The translations under genes and the position numbers were made by a program. Under the pieces are notes generated by a model. That model did not search any database. It saw only the letters and a program-made list of their open reading frames with translations, and had not been told where the DNA came from. From Novosphingobium sp. (GTDB lineage Bacteria > Pseudomonadota > Alphaproteobacteria > Sphingomonadales > Sphingomonadaceae): 64,000 bases of DNA. Shown here piece after piece: positions 16,232 to 26,016 of this stretch (positions are counted from its first letter, which is position 1; every line of letters begins with the position of its first letter). Where the stretch lies: the NCBI GenBank assembly GCA_024236175.1, contig JACKKY010000001.1:682001-746000 (forward strand), in the 5' to 3' direction.

Positions 16232-19200
16232 ATGGCCAACTATGTCGTAACCACGATCGCGGACGAAATCGATGCAATGGCGAGCGTCGCCTCGCCGGGT
16301 GGGTCGGGCCTCAGCCTGCGCGAGGCGATCATCCTCACCAACGCAAATCCGGGCGCCGACACGATCACTTTCGCCAGCGGCATGGGCGAGGCCTTTGAGG
16401 GCGGCGGCGCGATCGTCCTGACCAACGGCCAGCTCAGGGCGACCGGTGAAGTGACTATCGACGGCGATGTCGATGGTGACGGCAGGCCCGACGTGACCAT
16501 CGACGCGCAGATGAATTCCCGCGTCCTCGAGACGTCGGCCGACACCACCCTGCGCGGCCTGGTGCTGACGAACGGCCGGTCCCCAGGATACGCGTCTGGT
16601 GGCGCGGTTCGTTCCCAATCTACGCTGACAATCGAGGACAGCGTCGTTTCGAACAGCGCGACATACGGTAACGGTGGCGGGATCTTCTCCACCGGCGCCG
16701 TCACCATCACAGGTTCGACGATCAGCGGGAACAGCACTGCCTCGATGTACAGCGGCGACGGCGGCGGGGTCTGGACCAACGGCGCAACGATCATGCTCAT
16801 CGGCAGTACGGTGACGGGCAACAGCGCCGATGGTTCAGGAGGTGGAGTCGGATCCGAAACCGGCGACATCGCGCTTGTCAATTCCACGGTCAGCGGGAAC
16901 AGCGCGGGCCGTACCGGCGGGGGTATCTACACCTACGGCTACATCGCTTTGACCAACAGCACGGTTACCGGGAACACTGCCGGCCAAATGGTCGTCAAGG
17001 GCGGGGGAATTTTCAGCAACAGCGATGTGGCGCTCTACAACAGCATCGTTTCGGGCAACTTTGCCGGGGGCAATACAGTCACTGACAACATCATAATCTA
17101 CAACCCGGACGACTCCATCATAAACAACAACTCGATCGTCGCCGGCGATGCCAGTCAGATCTTCGCCCACACGTTCGAATTCGGAAATTCCGGCTATTAC
17201 GGCGGCGTGGCGATGAACAATGGCGGGCCGGTTCCGACCGTCGCGCTGAAAGCCGATATTTCGAACCCCGCGCTCGACTTCGGCGAGGACGGCGACGGGC
17301 CGGGCAGCGACGCGCGCGGTCTGGCATATTATGACGCCGCGGGCGTGATGAACAACGGCGCCAACATTTCCGATGCCGGCGCTTACGAGCTGCAGATCGC
17401 AGAATCGCTCGTCGTCACCACCACCGACGATGTCGTCGACCTCTTCGACGGCGAGACCTCGCTGCGCGAGGCGATCATGCTCGCCAACGCCATCGACGGC
17501 CCCGACACCATCACTTTCGCCAGCGGCATGGGCGAAGCCTTCGAATTCGGCGGAACGATCGCGCTGGATTCGGGTCAGCTCGTCATCTCCAGCGACATCA
17601 CCATCGACGGCGATATCGACGATGACGGCATTCCCGACGTTACCGTCATTGCCGACACCGGCAGACGCGTGTTTCTTGTCAGCGGCGGCACTTCGACGAT
17701 CCATGGCATGGAGATCACCGACGGCTCGATTGAGGATGGCGCCAATATCCGCGTCAACGGCGGCGCGACGCTCCACCTGTCCAACAGCAGCGTAAGCAGC
17801 GGCACGGCGATCACCGGTGGTGGAATCCTGATCGACACTGGCGCGACGGTGCATGTCACCAACAGCACTGTCAGCGGAAACAGCGCCACTGGCTTTGGCG
17901 GAGGCATCGCCAACTTCGGCTCCGCGACGCTGACCAACAGCACCGTCAGCGGAAACAGCGCCGGCGATGATGGTGGCGGGCTCAGCAATTACGGCACGGT
18001 GGTGCTGACCAATACCACGATCAGCGGAAACAGCGCCGATGCCTTTGGTGGCGGCATCCTCAACAACGGAACGGCAGCGCTGACCAATACCACGATCAGC
18101 GGAAACTACGCGATGGTCGAAGGCGGTGGCTTCTACCGCCGGGGAGGCACCCTTACTCTGACCAAGAGCATCGTTCTGGGCAACGATGCAGATTCCAGCG
18201 GCCCCGAGTACGAAGGCGGGTACACGGACGGCGGATCGAACATCACCATGGGCACCCCCGGCGATGTCTTCGCCGCAATCGACATGGTGAACGGCAGCAT
18301 GATCGGTGGCCTGCTTGCCGACAATGGCGGGCCGGTGCAGACCGTGGCGCTCAAGGTCGATCCGTCCAACCCGGCGCTCGATGCATCGGACGGCACCGCG
18401 CCGGCGACGGATGCGCGCGGCGTTGACCGCTTCGACCAGCCCGGGATCGGCAACGACGGCTCAAATTTCGCCGACCTCGGCGCGTTCGAGGCCCAGGAAG
18501 CGCAGTCTCTGGTCGTTACCACCGAGATGGACGTCGTCGATCCGACCGACGGGCTGACCTCCCTGCGCGAGGCAATCGCTTTCGCCAACGATACGATTGC
18601 GGGCGACCTGGACGACGGCGATGCCGACAATGACGGCTTCGCCAACGACACGATCACTTTCGCGCATGGTGTCGGTGAAGCGTTCGAGAACGGCGGCACG
18701 ATCTACCTTTCGCAGCTCATGGAACTGGTCGTCACCAGCGACATCACCATCGAAGGCGACCTCGACGATGACGGCGTGCCGGACGTCACCGTCGACGCCA
18801 ATTCGGCCATGGGCATGGACGATGCCGCAAGCCGCGTGTTCGCATTCGCGGCGGGAATCAGCGTGATCGACGGCCTGACGGTCACCGGCGGCGAAGCCGG
18901 GATGGCCTTGGGCGGCGGCGCCATTGTGGGGTCCGGCACCAATGTCACGTTTCGGAACAGCCTCGTCACCGGCAACCACGCCAAATACGGCGGCGGCCTC
19001 GATTCGGGCTTCGGCGGAACGCTGACGCTCGAGAACACCACTGTCAGCGGAAACGTCGCCAGCTATCACGGCGGGGGGATCTTTACATCGGGAACCACGC
19101 TGACGCTGACCAACAGCACCGTCAGCGACAACACCGCGGCATTGAATGGCGGTGGCGTGTTCAACAATCAGGGCACGGCCGCGCTGACCGACAGCACCGT

Positions 19201-22200
19201 CAGCGGCAATATGTCCGGCAATCACGGTGGCGGGATAAACCAGAACGAAGGCAGTCTGACGCTGACCAACAGCACCGTCAGCGGCAACGACGCGGGCGAA
19301 GGCGGCGGGATCTACGTCACTGACGCCACCGCGATGCTGACCAACGTCACGCTCAGCGGAAATACCGCCACCAGCGGCGGCGGGGGCGGTATCTACGGCT
19401 ATTATGCCGACGTAACGCTGAAAAACAGCACCGTCAGCGGCAATTCCGCGACATCGCGCGGCGGCGGTATCTACGGCTATTATGGCAGCACGACGCTGAC
19501 CAACAGCATCCTGCTGGGCAACGATGCGCCCACCGCCCCCGATTTCCACAACGGCGGCACCTTCTTCGTCAATACTAACGGGATTTCGATCGTCGGCGTT
19601 GAAGACTCTGCGGACATCTTCGCCGCGATCGATCCGATGACCGGCGGCGGGCTGCTCGCCAACAACGGCGGGCCGGTGCAGACGATTGCCCTGCTTGCCG
19701 ATACGCTGAACCCTGCAATCGATGCCAGTGACAACGCTACGGCAACGTCCGAGGATGCGCGAGGCGCGCCGATTTTCGATACACCCAAGGTCGATGTCGC
19801 GACGTCGGCCCGCGACATCGGCGCGTTCGAGCTGCAGGTTGCGGATTCACTGATCGTCACCACGACGGCCGATGATGTCGATCCCTTCGACGGCGAGACG
19901 TCGCTGCGCGAGGCGATCATGTTCGCCAACACCGTCGACGACGCGGACGGCGACGGCAGCAGCAACGATACCATCACCTTCGATCTCGTCGCGATGGGCA
20001 GCGGCACGATCGTCCTGACCAACGGCCAGCTCGAGGTAACGGAAAACGTGACCATCGACGGCGATGTCGACGGTGACGGCACGCCGGACGTCACCGTGGA
20101 TGCGGCCGGCAACTCGCGCATCCTCAATACCACGGCCGACACCACCCTGCGCGGCCTGACCCTGACCGGCGGCTATACTTTATCGTCAGGCGGCGGCGTG
20201 CGCGCGACGGGAAGCGCTGCCCTCACCATCGAAGACAGCATGGTCAGCGGAAACAGCTCCGCCAAAGGCGGCGGGATCTACAGCTACCTTGGCGGTGTGA
20301 CGCTGACGAACAGCACGGTCAGCGGAAACAGCACGACGGGGCCCAATGCCGACGGCGGAGGGATATTCAGTCTCTCAAACGATGTTATGCTGACCAACAG
20401 CACGGTGAGCGGAAACAGCACGGCCGGGGTCAGTGCCGACGGCGGCGGGATATACAGCTTGAGCGGCGCTGTAACGCTGACCAACAGCACGGTGAGCGGA
20501 AACAGCACCGCCGGGATCTATGCCGAAGGCGGCGGGATTGCCAGCTTGTTCGGCAGTGTGATGCTGACCAACAGCACGGTGAGCGGCAACAGCACCGCCG
20601 GAGCAGATTCCCCGGGCGGCGGGATATACATCGTCGCCGGCGATGCGGCGCTGACCAACAGCACGGTGAGCGACAACAGCACCGCCGGAGCAGATTCCCC
20701 GGGGGGCGGAATATACGGCATCCTGGGTGACCTTGCGCTAATCAACAGCACGGTCAGTGGCAACAGCACCGCCGGCGCCGGTTCTCTTGGCGGCGGGATA
20801 CACAGCGACGACGGCACCATAATGCTGACCAACAGCATCGTGCTGGGCAATGTCACCAATTATACGGGGCTCGGGGGCGACGAGATCGACGGAACCGTCA
20901 ACCAGATCGGCCCGAACATCATCGGCGGCGTCGATCCTTACACGGTGTCCGATGTCTTCGCCGCCACCGCCGAGGTGATCGATGCCTTCAGCATGGCGAC
21001 CGGCGTGTTCGCGGGCGTACTCGCCGACAATGGCGGACCGGTGCAGACGATTGCGCTGCTGGCCGATGAGGACAACCCGGCGCTCGATGCCGGCGACGAC
21101 ACGCTCGATCCCGATACGGATGCCCGCGGCCTGCCGCGGCTCGACTTGCCGGGGATCGCCAACAACGGCGCGAACTTCTCCGATCTCGGCGCTTTCGAGA
21201 TCCAGACGGAGGTCAACGTCACGCCCACCGCGCCGGCGACCAACAGCATTGTCATCAATGAGGACGTTTCCACCGGGCCGGTCGACATCGGCGCCAGCGA
21301 TGCGAACGGCGACATGCTGGCCTACAGCCTCAAGCCGGGCTTCGAGCCTTCGCTGGGCAGCGTGAGCTTCGTGGACGGGAACTTCATCTACGATCCCGAC
21401 CTCGACATAAGCGGCGCCGACGGCTTCACCATCCTGATCGACGACGGCATTGCCCCGCCGATCGAGCAGGTCGTCACCATCACGATCCTGCCGGTGAACG
21501 ACGATCCGGTTGCTGGCGACGACGCCGTGGTGACGGCGGAAGATGTTGCTGCGGTGATCGATGTGCTTGCGAACGACACGGATGTGGACGGCGGGGCGCT
21601 GGAAGTCGTCTCGCACACGCTGCCGGCGAACGGCACGCTGGTCGACAACGGCGACGGCACCTTCACCTACACGCCGGATGCGAACTACTTCGGCCCGGAC
21701 GGCTTCGACTACGAGATCTCGGACGGCAGGGGCGGGATGGACACGGCCCATGTCTCGATCACCGTGACGCCGGTAAACGATCCGCCGACCGCCCTCGCCT
21801 CGAACATGGTGGTGACCGACGAGGACACGCCTTCGGCCCCGGTGCCGATCGAACCCTCCGATGTCGAGAGCACCAGCTTTACCTACAGCCTGATCGCTTC
21901 GTCGCTGCCCACCAGCGGAACGGTCGCCTTCATCGGCGACAGCTTCGTCTACACCCCCTTCCCCGATGTGAACGGCGCGGACAGTTTCAGCTTCTTCGTC
22001 GACGACGGCGAGTTCGGCTATTTCCGCCAGGACGTGACCGTCACCATCAACCCGGTGAACGACGATCCGGTTGCGGGTGACGATGCCGCCGCCACCGATC
22101 AGGACCTGCCGGTCGACATCGCCGCGGCCGACCTGCTCGCCAACGACAGCGACATCGACGGCGATGCGCTCACGGTGACGGGCGTGTCGGGCGCGGTGAA

Positions 22201-23419
22201 CGGCACGGTCAGCCTGATGGGCACGACCGTGACGTTCACGCCCGATCCCGGGTTCTTCGGCGTGGCCGGCTTCGACTACGCGATCTCTGACGGCAATGGC
22301 GGGACAGACACCGCCCATGTCACCGTCACCGTCGCCGAGTTCGTCAGCAACCACCCGCCGGTGGTGGCGCCCGACAGCCAGGCGCTGGCCACCATCGAGG
22401 GCATTGCCGTCGCCTTTGCGGTGACGGCGAGCGACGCCGACGACGATCCGGTCACCATCGCGCCGGGCACGCCGGCCAACGGCATGGTCGTGGACAATGG
22501 CGACGGGACCTTCACCTACACGCCCGACCCCGGTTTTTCCGGCACCGACATGTTCACCATGCTGGTGTCCGACGGCAACGGCGGCATGGACGAGCAGGCG
22601 GTCACGGTAACGGTCAAGGACATCCCCGACGGCATCGACTGGCGCCTGTTCGCCGCCGACGGCTGGGCGGGCACGGTCGGCGGCACCGGCACGGTGATCG
22701 GCACGGGCGCCTTCCAGTCGGTCAAGGTGCTGGACCTTCCGGGCACGGTCAGCTTCGATGCCTCGTTCAACGGCGGCGAGGATTTCATCTGCCTGGTCGG
22801 CAATGCCGCGAACTGGAGCGTGGTGCGCTCGGGCTCCACCGCGATCCTGTTCGACGGCGATACCTGCGTCGTGATCCCGGTGGGCGATGCCGGCATGCTG
22901 GTCGGGTTCGACGACGGCAACCGCACGCTGGCCTACGACGAGCTGGCCGAAAGCATGCGGATCGGCGACCAGTTCTTCGCCGACACGCTGGTGCCCGTCG
23001 GCGCCCCGGCGCAGGGCTTCGACACGCCGCTGGTCGAAAATCCCGATGCGCTGGCCCGGCTGTTCCTGGCCGAAGGCGGCAACGCCTGGATAGGCGGCGA
23101 TCTCGAGATATTCGGGACCAACGGTGCCGAGCAGCTTACCGTGCTTTTCGGCGAGGCCAGCCTCGGCCCCTCGTTCAACATCGGCAACGACCTGCTGTTC
23201 CTCGAGCAGCCCGGCGGCGACTTCACCGCCGCGCGCTCGGGCTCGCGGGCGCTGTTCGACAGCGCGACGACCGACCTGTCGGTCCCGGTCGGAGAAGCCG
23301 GCATGGCCGTCACCTTCGCCAACGCCACCGCAACCCTCGCCTACGATCCCATGGCCGACGCCATCCTCATCGGCACCCAGACCATCGACACAACTCCCAT
23401 GCCGCTGACGTTCGCTTGA
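16232..23419 (+). CDS. Giant repetitive beta-helix/Ig-like surface protein
   Basis: 2395 residues; ATG at 16232 follows AGAGGCGGCG and opens directly with the first module. Four modules begin with a [LY]VVTT...SLREAI...AN signature (starts near 16232, 17400, 18499 and 19842), the CSLREA type without its Cys. Each contains many TNSTVSGNSA beta-helix coils and ends with an NGGP...T.AL...DARG...GAFE segment of the choice-of-anchor Q type. Five cadherin/VCBS-like Ig domains follow (about 21213-22620; VNDDPVAGDD...LANDxDxDGDAL), then two copies of a roughly 125-residue domain I do not recognise. There is no signal peptide, no RTX nonapeptides and no LPXTG or PEP-CTERM tail. Probably an adhesin or matrix protein; the secretion route is unclear. 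Confidence 0.8.
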   Translation: MANYVVTTIADEIDAMASVASPGGSGLSLREAIILTNANPGADTITFASGMGEAFEGGGAIVLTNGQLRATGEVTIDGDVDGDGRPDVTIDAQMNSRVLETSADTTLRGLVLTNGRSPGYASGGAVRSQSTLTIEDSVVSNSATYGNGGGIFSTGAVTITGSTISGNSTASMYSGDGGGVWTNGATIMLIGSTVTGNSADGSGGGVGSETGDIALVNSTVSGNSAGRTGGGIYTYGYIALTNSTVTGNTAGQMVVKGGGIFSNSDVALYNSIVSGNFAGGNTVTDNIIIYNPDDSIINNNSIVAGDASQIFAHTFEFGNSGYYGGVAMNNGGPVPTVALKADISNPALDFGEDGDGPGSDARGLAYYDAAGVMNNGANISDAGAYELQIAESLVVTTTDDVVDLFDGETSLREAIMLANAIDGPDTITFASGMGEAFEFGGTIALDSGQLVISSDITIDGDIDDDGIPDVTVIADTGRRVFLVSGGTSTIHGMEITDGSIEDGANIRVNGGATLHLSNSSVSSGTAITGGGILIDTGATVHVTNSTVSGNSATGFGGGIANFGSATLTNSTVSGNSAGDDGGGLSNYGTVVLTNTTISGNSADAFGGGILNNGTAALTNTTISGNYAMVEGGGFYRRGGTLTLTKSIVLGNDADSSGPEYEGGYTDGGSNITMGTPGDVFAAIDMVNGSMIGGLLADNGGPVQTVALKVDPSNPALDASDGTAPATDARGVDRFDQPGIGNDGSNFADLGAFEAQEAQSLVVTTEMDVVDPTDGLTSLREAIAFANDTIAGDLDDGDADNDGFANDTITFAHGVGEAFENGGTIYLSQLMELVVTSDITIEGDLDDDGVPDVTVDANSAMGMDDAASRVFAFAAGISVIDGLTVTGGEAGMALGGGAIVGSGTNVTFRNSLVTGNHAKYGGGLDSGFGGTLTLENTTVSGNVASYHGGGIFTSGTTLTLTNSTVSDNTAALNGGGVFNNQGTAALTDSTVSGNMSGNHGGGINQNEGSLTLTNSTVSGNDAGEGGGIYVTDATAMLTNVTLSGNTATSGGGGGIYGYYADVTLKNSTVSGNSATSRGGGIYGYYGSTTLTNSILLGNDAPTAPDFHNGGTFFVNTNGISIVGVEDSADIFAAIDPMTGGGLLANNGGPVQTIALLADTLNPAIDASDNATATSEDARGAPIFDTPKVDVATSARDIGAFELQVADSLIVTTTADDVDPFDGETSLREAIMFANTVDDADGDGSSNDTITFDLVAMGSGTIVLTNGQLEVTENVTIDGDVDGDGTPDVTVDAAGNSRILNTTADTTLRGLTLTGGYTLSSGGGVRATGSAALTIEDSMVSGNSSAKGGGIYSYLGGVTLTNSTVSGNSTTGPNADGGGIFSLSNDVMLTNSTVSGNSTAGVSADGGGIYSLSGAVTLTNSTVSGNSTAGIYAEGGGIASLFGSVMLTNSTVSGNSTAGADSPGGGIYIVAGDAALTNSTVSDNSTAGADSPGGGIYGILGDLALINSTVSGNSTAGAGSLGGGIHSDDGTIMLTNSIVLGNVTNYTGLGGDEIDGTVNQIGPNIIGGVDPYTVSDVFAATAEVIDAFSMATGVFAGVLADNGGPVQTIALLADEDNPALDAGDDTLDPDTDARGLPRLDLPGIANNGANFSDLGAFEIQTEVNVTPTAPATNSIVINEDVSTGPVDIGASDANGDMLAYSLKPGFEPSLGSVSFVDGNFIYDPDLDISGADGFTILIDDGIAPPIEQVVTITILPVNDDPVAGDDAVVTAEDVAAVIDVLANDTDVDGGALEVVSHTLPANGTLVDNGDGTFTYTPDANYFGPDGFDYEISDGRGGMDTAHVSITVTPVNDPPTALASNMVVTDEDTPSAPVPIEPSDVESTSFTYSLIASSLPTSGTVAFIGDSFVYTPFPDVNGADSFSFFVDDGEFGYFRQDVTVTINPVNDDPVAGDDAAATDQDLPVDIAAADLLANDSDIDGDALTVTGVSGAVNGTVSLMGTTVTFTPDPGFFGVAGFDYAISDGNGGTDTAHVTVTVAEFVSNHPPVVAPDSQALATIEGIAVAFAVTASDADDDPVTIAPGTPANGMVVDNGDGTFTYTPDPGFSGTDMFTMLVSDGNGGMDEQAVTVTVKDIPDGIDWRLFAADGWAGTVGGTGTVIGTGAFQSVKVLDLPGTVSFDASFNGGEDFICLVGNAANWSVVRSGSTAILFDGDTCVVIPVGDAGMLVGFDDGNRTLAYDELAESMRIGDQFFADTLVPVGAPAQGFDTPLVENPDALARLFLAEGGNAWIGGDLEIFGTNGAEQLTVLFGEASLGPSFNIGNDLLFLEQPGGDFTAARSGSRALFDSATTDLSVPVGEAGMAVTFANATATLAYDPMADAILIGTQTIDTTPMPLTFA
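16650..20865 (+). repeat. In-gene tandem beta-helix coil repeats
   Basis: Within the giant gene the DNA repeats a degenerate unit of roughly 60-75 bp around ACCAACAGCACGGTSAGCGG (peptide TNSTVSGNS). The densest and most similar copies are at 20290-20860. Copies are far more alike in the fourth module than in the first, suggesting recent duplication or gene conversion there. The repeats remain in frame throughout, so they are coding and not a CRISPR array. Confidence 0.85.
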
Positions 23420-23573
23420 ACGGCAAATTGTCCGGTCTCTCGCGATCGCGGGCATCGAGGGAGGAACGGTCCGCGACCGGGGTGGTCACGCTTTCGATCC
23501 GTTCACCTGGGAACATTCTCCGTCGGGAACGATTGTCACATCTGCAAACTCGCCGAAAGCGGAGGAGTGTCAG

Positions 23574-23852
23574 ATGTCCGAAGATCGCGTCACAACCGTT
23601 GAAACGCCCGAAGGGCAGGTCAGCCACACGACAATCGTCACCGAGAAAGGCGGCGGAAAGAGCGGCAGCGGCTGGCTGATCGCCATTGCCCTGCTCATCG
23701 CCGTCGTGGCGGGCTTCTTCCTGCTGACCCAGATTTCCCAGGTGGAAGCGGTCAAGGACAACGCCATTGCCGATGCCGCTTCCGAAGTCGGAAACGCCGC
23801 CCAGAAGGTCGGCAATGCCGCCCAGGACGTGGCCGACGAAGTGACCCGGTAA
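23574..23852 (+). CDS. Small single-span membrane protein
   Basis: 92 residues with a strong ribosome-binding site (GGAGGAG) 7 bp before ATG. A polar N-terminus (residues 1-31) is followed by one membrane helix (WLIAIALLIAVVAGFFLL, about 35-52) and a charged, amphipathic Ala/Val/Asp-rich tail (NAAQKVGNAAQDVADEV). The family is not identified. Its position at the head of the stress island, 28 bp before the phospholipase D-like gene, suggests co-transcription and an envelope-stress role (inference). Confidence 0.7.
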   Translation: MSEDRVTTVETPEGQVSHTTIVTEKGGGKSGSGWLIAIALLIAVVAGFFLLTQISQVEAVKDNAIADAASEVGNAAQKVGNAAQDVADEVTR

Positions 23853-23880
23853 CGGGCCACGCCTGTTCGGTGCATTCGCC

Positions 23881-25512
23881 ATGCAAAGCCCCGTTGGCAT
23901 CGACCCGATTTCCCGGAACCACGCGGCGCCGCGCGGTGCCCGTGGTTGCGACACGACCGGGCAAGCGGACGCCGGCTCCACAGCGATCCTCAAAGAGGGC
24001 GAAACCTGCTGGAAGCTGGCCCATGCCGACAGGCTGTCGTTCATAGTCGATGCCGCCGATTATTTTGCGGCCGCCAAGGAAGCCATCGCCAGCGCGCGCT
24101 CCGCGGTCTATCTGATCGGCTGGGATTTCGATCTGCGCATTAGGCTGGAACCCGACAACCCGGAGCCTTCGCTTCCTGACGAACTCCGCCGATTCCTGGT
24201 CCATACGGTGGACCGGCGCCCGGACCTGAAGATCTACATCCTGCAATGGGACGGGGCGATGATCGCCAATATCGTCCGCCAGGTCGTGCCGTTCATGATG
24301 CTGCGGATCGGACGCGGCGACCAGTTGCGCTTCCGGCTCGACAGCAAGCATCCGGCCGGCGCCTGCCATCACCAGAAGATCCTCGTCGTCGACGATGCCA
24401 TTGCCTTCTGCGGCGGGATAGACATGACCCGGGGACGGTGGGACACGCGCGAGCACCGGGCCAGCGACAAGTTTCGCAGGGCGCCCGACGGAACCCAGAC
24501 GCCGCCCTGGCACGACATGACCATGGCGGTCGACGGAGACGCGGCCAGGGAGCTTGGCAGGCTCGCGCGGGAACGCTGGCAACGGGCCACCGGCGAAGAG
24601 CTGCCCGAACCCCATGCCGCCCGCGAGGTGTGGCCGAAGAACCTGCAGGTTTCCTGCCGGGACACCGATGTCGGCATCGCCCGGACAATGCCCGCTCTTG
24701 CCGACAGGGACCCGGCGCACGAGATCGAGCATCTCTGGCTGGCGGCGATCGCTGCCGCGCGCCGCTCGATCTACATCGAAAACCAGTATCTGGCCTCCAA
24801 CTCGATTACCGACGCGCTGATAAACAGGCTGAAGCAACCCGACGGTCCTGAAATCGTGATCGTGCTTCCCAGCTCGGCGGAGAGCTGGCTCGAGCAGGAG
24901 GTGATGGACAGCGCGCGTGCCGACAATCTCGCCAGACTGCGCAACGCGGACAGCCGTATGCGGCTTGCCGCCTATTACCCGGTGAACGGCGCGGGCGACG
25001 ACATCTACGTCCACGCAAAGGTGCTGGTCGTCGACGACCGGTTGATCAGGGTCGGTTCGTCCAACATGTCCAACCGGTCGATGAATCTGGACAGCGAATG
25101 CGATCTCGCGATCGAGGCAGGCCCCGGAGACGACGCCACGGCCCAGGCCATTGTCGAGCTGCGCGATTCGCTTGTCGCGGAGCATCTGGGGATGAGCCGC
25201 GAGGCGTTCGCCACCCAGCTCGAGAGGCATGATCACAGCCTCTCGAGAGCGATCGAGTCGATCAGGACGCGCATTCCAAACCCGACATTGCACCCGCTGC
25301 CGGTCGAGGAGTTGAACGGCGGCGAAGAGGCCATCGCCCGCAGCGACTTGCTCAATCCCGAAGAGCCTTCCGATTCAGGCAAGCGTGTCGCTCAGTTTCT
25401 CAGCCAGCTGGGCAAGCGGTTTTCAGACCTGGCTTCACGGACCATCGCGAGTTTGCGGGTGGCGAAGCCAGCCGCACAGCAGGGGACGCTGCCGGATCCC
25501 TCGGACCGTTGA
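23881..25512 (+). CDS. Phospholipase D-like/cardiolipin synthase-like protein
   Basis: 543 residues. Two complete HKD motifs: H164-x-K166-x4-D in HHQKILVVDDAIAFCGG, and H378-x-K380-x4-D in VHAKVLVVDDRLIRVGSSNM. Both domains therefore look catalytic. The core (about residues 50-440) matches the bacterial PLD family, which hydrolyses or transfers phosphatidyl groups. There is no membrane helix, so it is probably peripheral or cytosolic. The C-terminal 100 residues are variable. The genes around it belong to the general stress response. Confidence 0.88.
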   Translation: MQSPVGIDPISRNHAAPRGARGCDTTGQADAGSTAILKEGETCWKLAHADRLSFIVDAADYFAAAKEAIASARSAVYLIGWDFDLRIRLEPDNPEPSLPDELRRFLVHTVDRRPDLKIYILQWDGAMIANIVRQVVPFMMLRIGRGDQLRFRLDSKHPAGACHHQKILVVDDAIAFCGGIDMTRGRWDTREHRASDKFRRAPDGTQTPPWHDMTMAVDGDAARELGRLARERWQRATGEELPEPHAAREVWPKNLQVSCRDTDVGIARTMPALADRDPAHEIEHLWLAAIAAARRSIYIENQYLASNSITDALINRLKQPDGPEIVIVLPSSAESWLEQEVMDSARADNLARLRNADSRMRLAAYYPVNGAGDDIYVHAKVLVVDDRLIRVGSSNMSNRSMNLDSECDLAIEAGPGDDATAQAIVELRDSLVAEHLGMSREAFATQLERHDHSLSRAIESIRTRIPNPTLHPLPVEELNGGEEAIARSDLLNPEEPSDSGKRVAQFLSQLGKRFSDLASRTIASLRVAKPAAQQGTLPDPSDR

Positions 25513-25528
25513 TGCTCGTGATGGCGCG

Positions 25529-25554
25529 GGAACAAACCCGCCGCGCTGCCGTTT
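25529..25554 (+). promoter_or_regulatory. EcfG-type promoter of the GlsB/YeaQ-like gene
   Basis: GGAAC at 25529-25533, a 16-nt spacer, then CGTTT at 25550-25554. This exactly matches the alphaproteobacterial EcfG consensus GGAAC-N16/17-CGTT. It lies 31 bp before the start codon at 25585. Confidence 0.75.
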
Positions 25555-25584
25555 CATCAGCATCAACATGCGGAGGTAACTGAA

Positions 25585-25854
25585 ATGACACTCATTCTGG
25601 TTCTGATCGTCGGCGGAATCATCGGCTGGCTCGCAAGCCTGGTCATGAACACCGATGCGCAGCAGGGCATCTTCCTGAACATTGTCGTCGGCGTTGTCGG
25701 CGCACTCATCGGCGGTGTGCTCATCACCCCCCTGATCGGCGGAGCGCCGATCACCAGCGGTTCCTTCGATCTCATGTCGCTCCTGACGTCGTTCCTGGGC
25801 GCAGTGATCCTGCTCGCGGTCATCAACCTTGTGCGCCGCGGTTCGGTGCGCTGA
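25585..25854 (+). CDS. GlsB/YeaQ/YmgE family stress membrane protein
   Basis: 89 residues with ribosome-binding site GGAGGTAAC 4 bp upstream. Three hydrophobic helices carry the family glycine patterns IVGGIIGWLASLVM and VGVVGALIGGVL. Family members are transglycosylase-associated (Tag) small membrane proteins, often under general-stress control. The EcfG promoter directly upstream supports that here. The precise role is unknown. Confidence 0.9.
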   Translation: MTLILVLIVGGIIGWLASLVMNTDAQQGIFLNIVVGVVGALIGGVLITPLIGGAPITSGSFDLMSLLTSFLGAVILLAVINLVRRGSVR

Positions 25855-25904
25855 CGACAATCCGGGAAGCCTGACGGGGTGGGGCCTATGCAGACAACCG
25901 ATGC

Positions 25905-25939
25905 CGAAGGGCGGCATGCGACGAGCGTGTCGCCCTTCG
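25905..25939. terminator. Hairpin between convergent GlsB-like gene and ecfG
   Basis: A perfect 9-bp stem, CGAAGGGCG (25905-25913) with CGCCCTTCG (25931-25939), in the 162-bp gap between two convergent genes. There is no T-run on either strand, so it may be a weak or Rho-assisted terminator. It is flanked by two copies of GCCTATGCAGA. Confidence 0.4.
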
Positions 25940-26016
25940 CCTATGCAGAAGCGCGAAACCACCGCCTTCAAGACGGGATGAGGCGTTCGAGCCGACCCGG
26001 CCGGAATGGCGACACG

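Noticed and set aside
16650..20865. Regular repeats resembling a CRISPR array.
   Set aside because: The repeats vary in length and sequence, stay in frame as TNSTVSGNS coils, have no unique spacers of constant length and no cas genes nearby.
20738..23455. A 905-codon open frame on the minus strand opposite the giant gene.
   Set aside because: It mirrors the repetitive plus-strand coding sequence, is rich in His/Arg/Asp/Val as expected for antisense of high-GC genes, and has no ribosome-binding site or recognisable domain.
23510..23534. GGAAC followed by CGATT upstream of the small membrane protein gene, as an EcfG promoter.
   Set aside because: The spacer is 15 nt and the -10 box has a mismatch in the core GTT; too weak to list as a promoter, though its position is suggestive.
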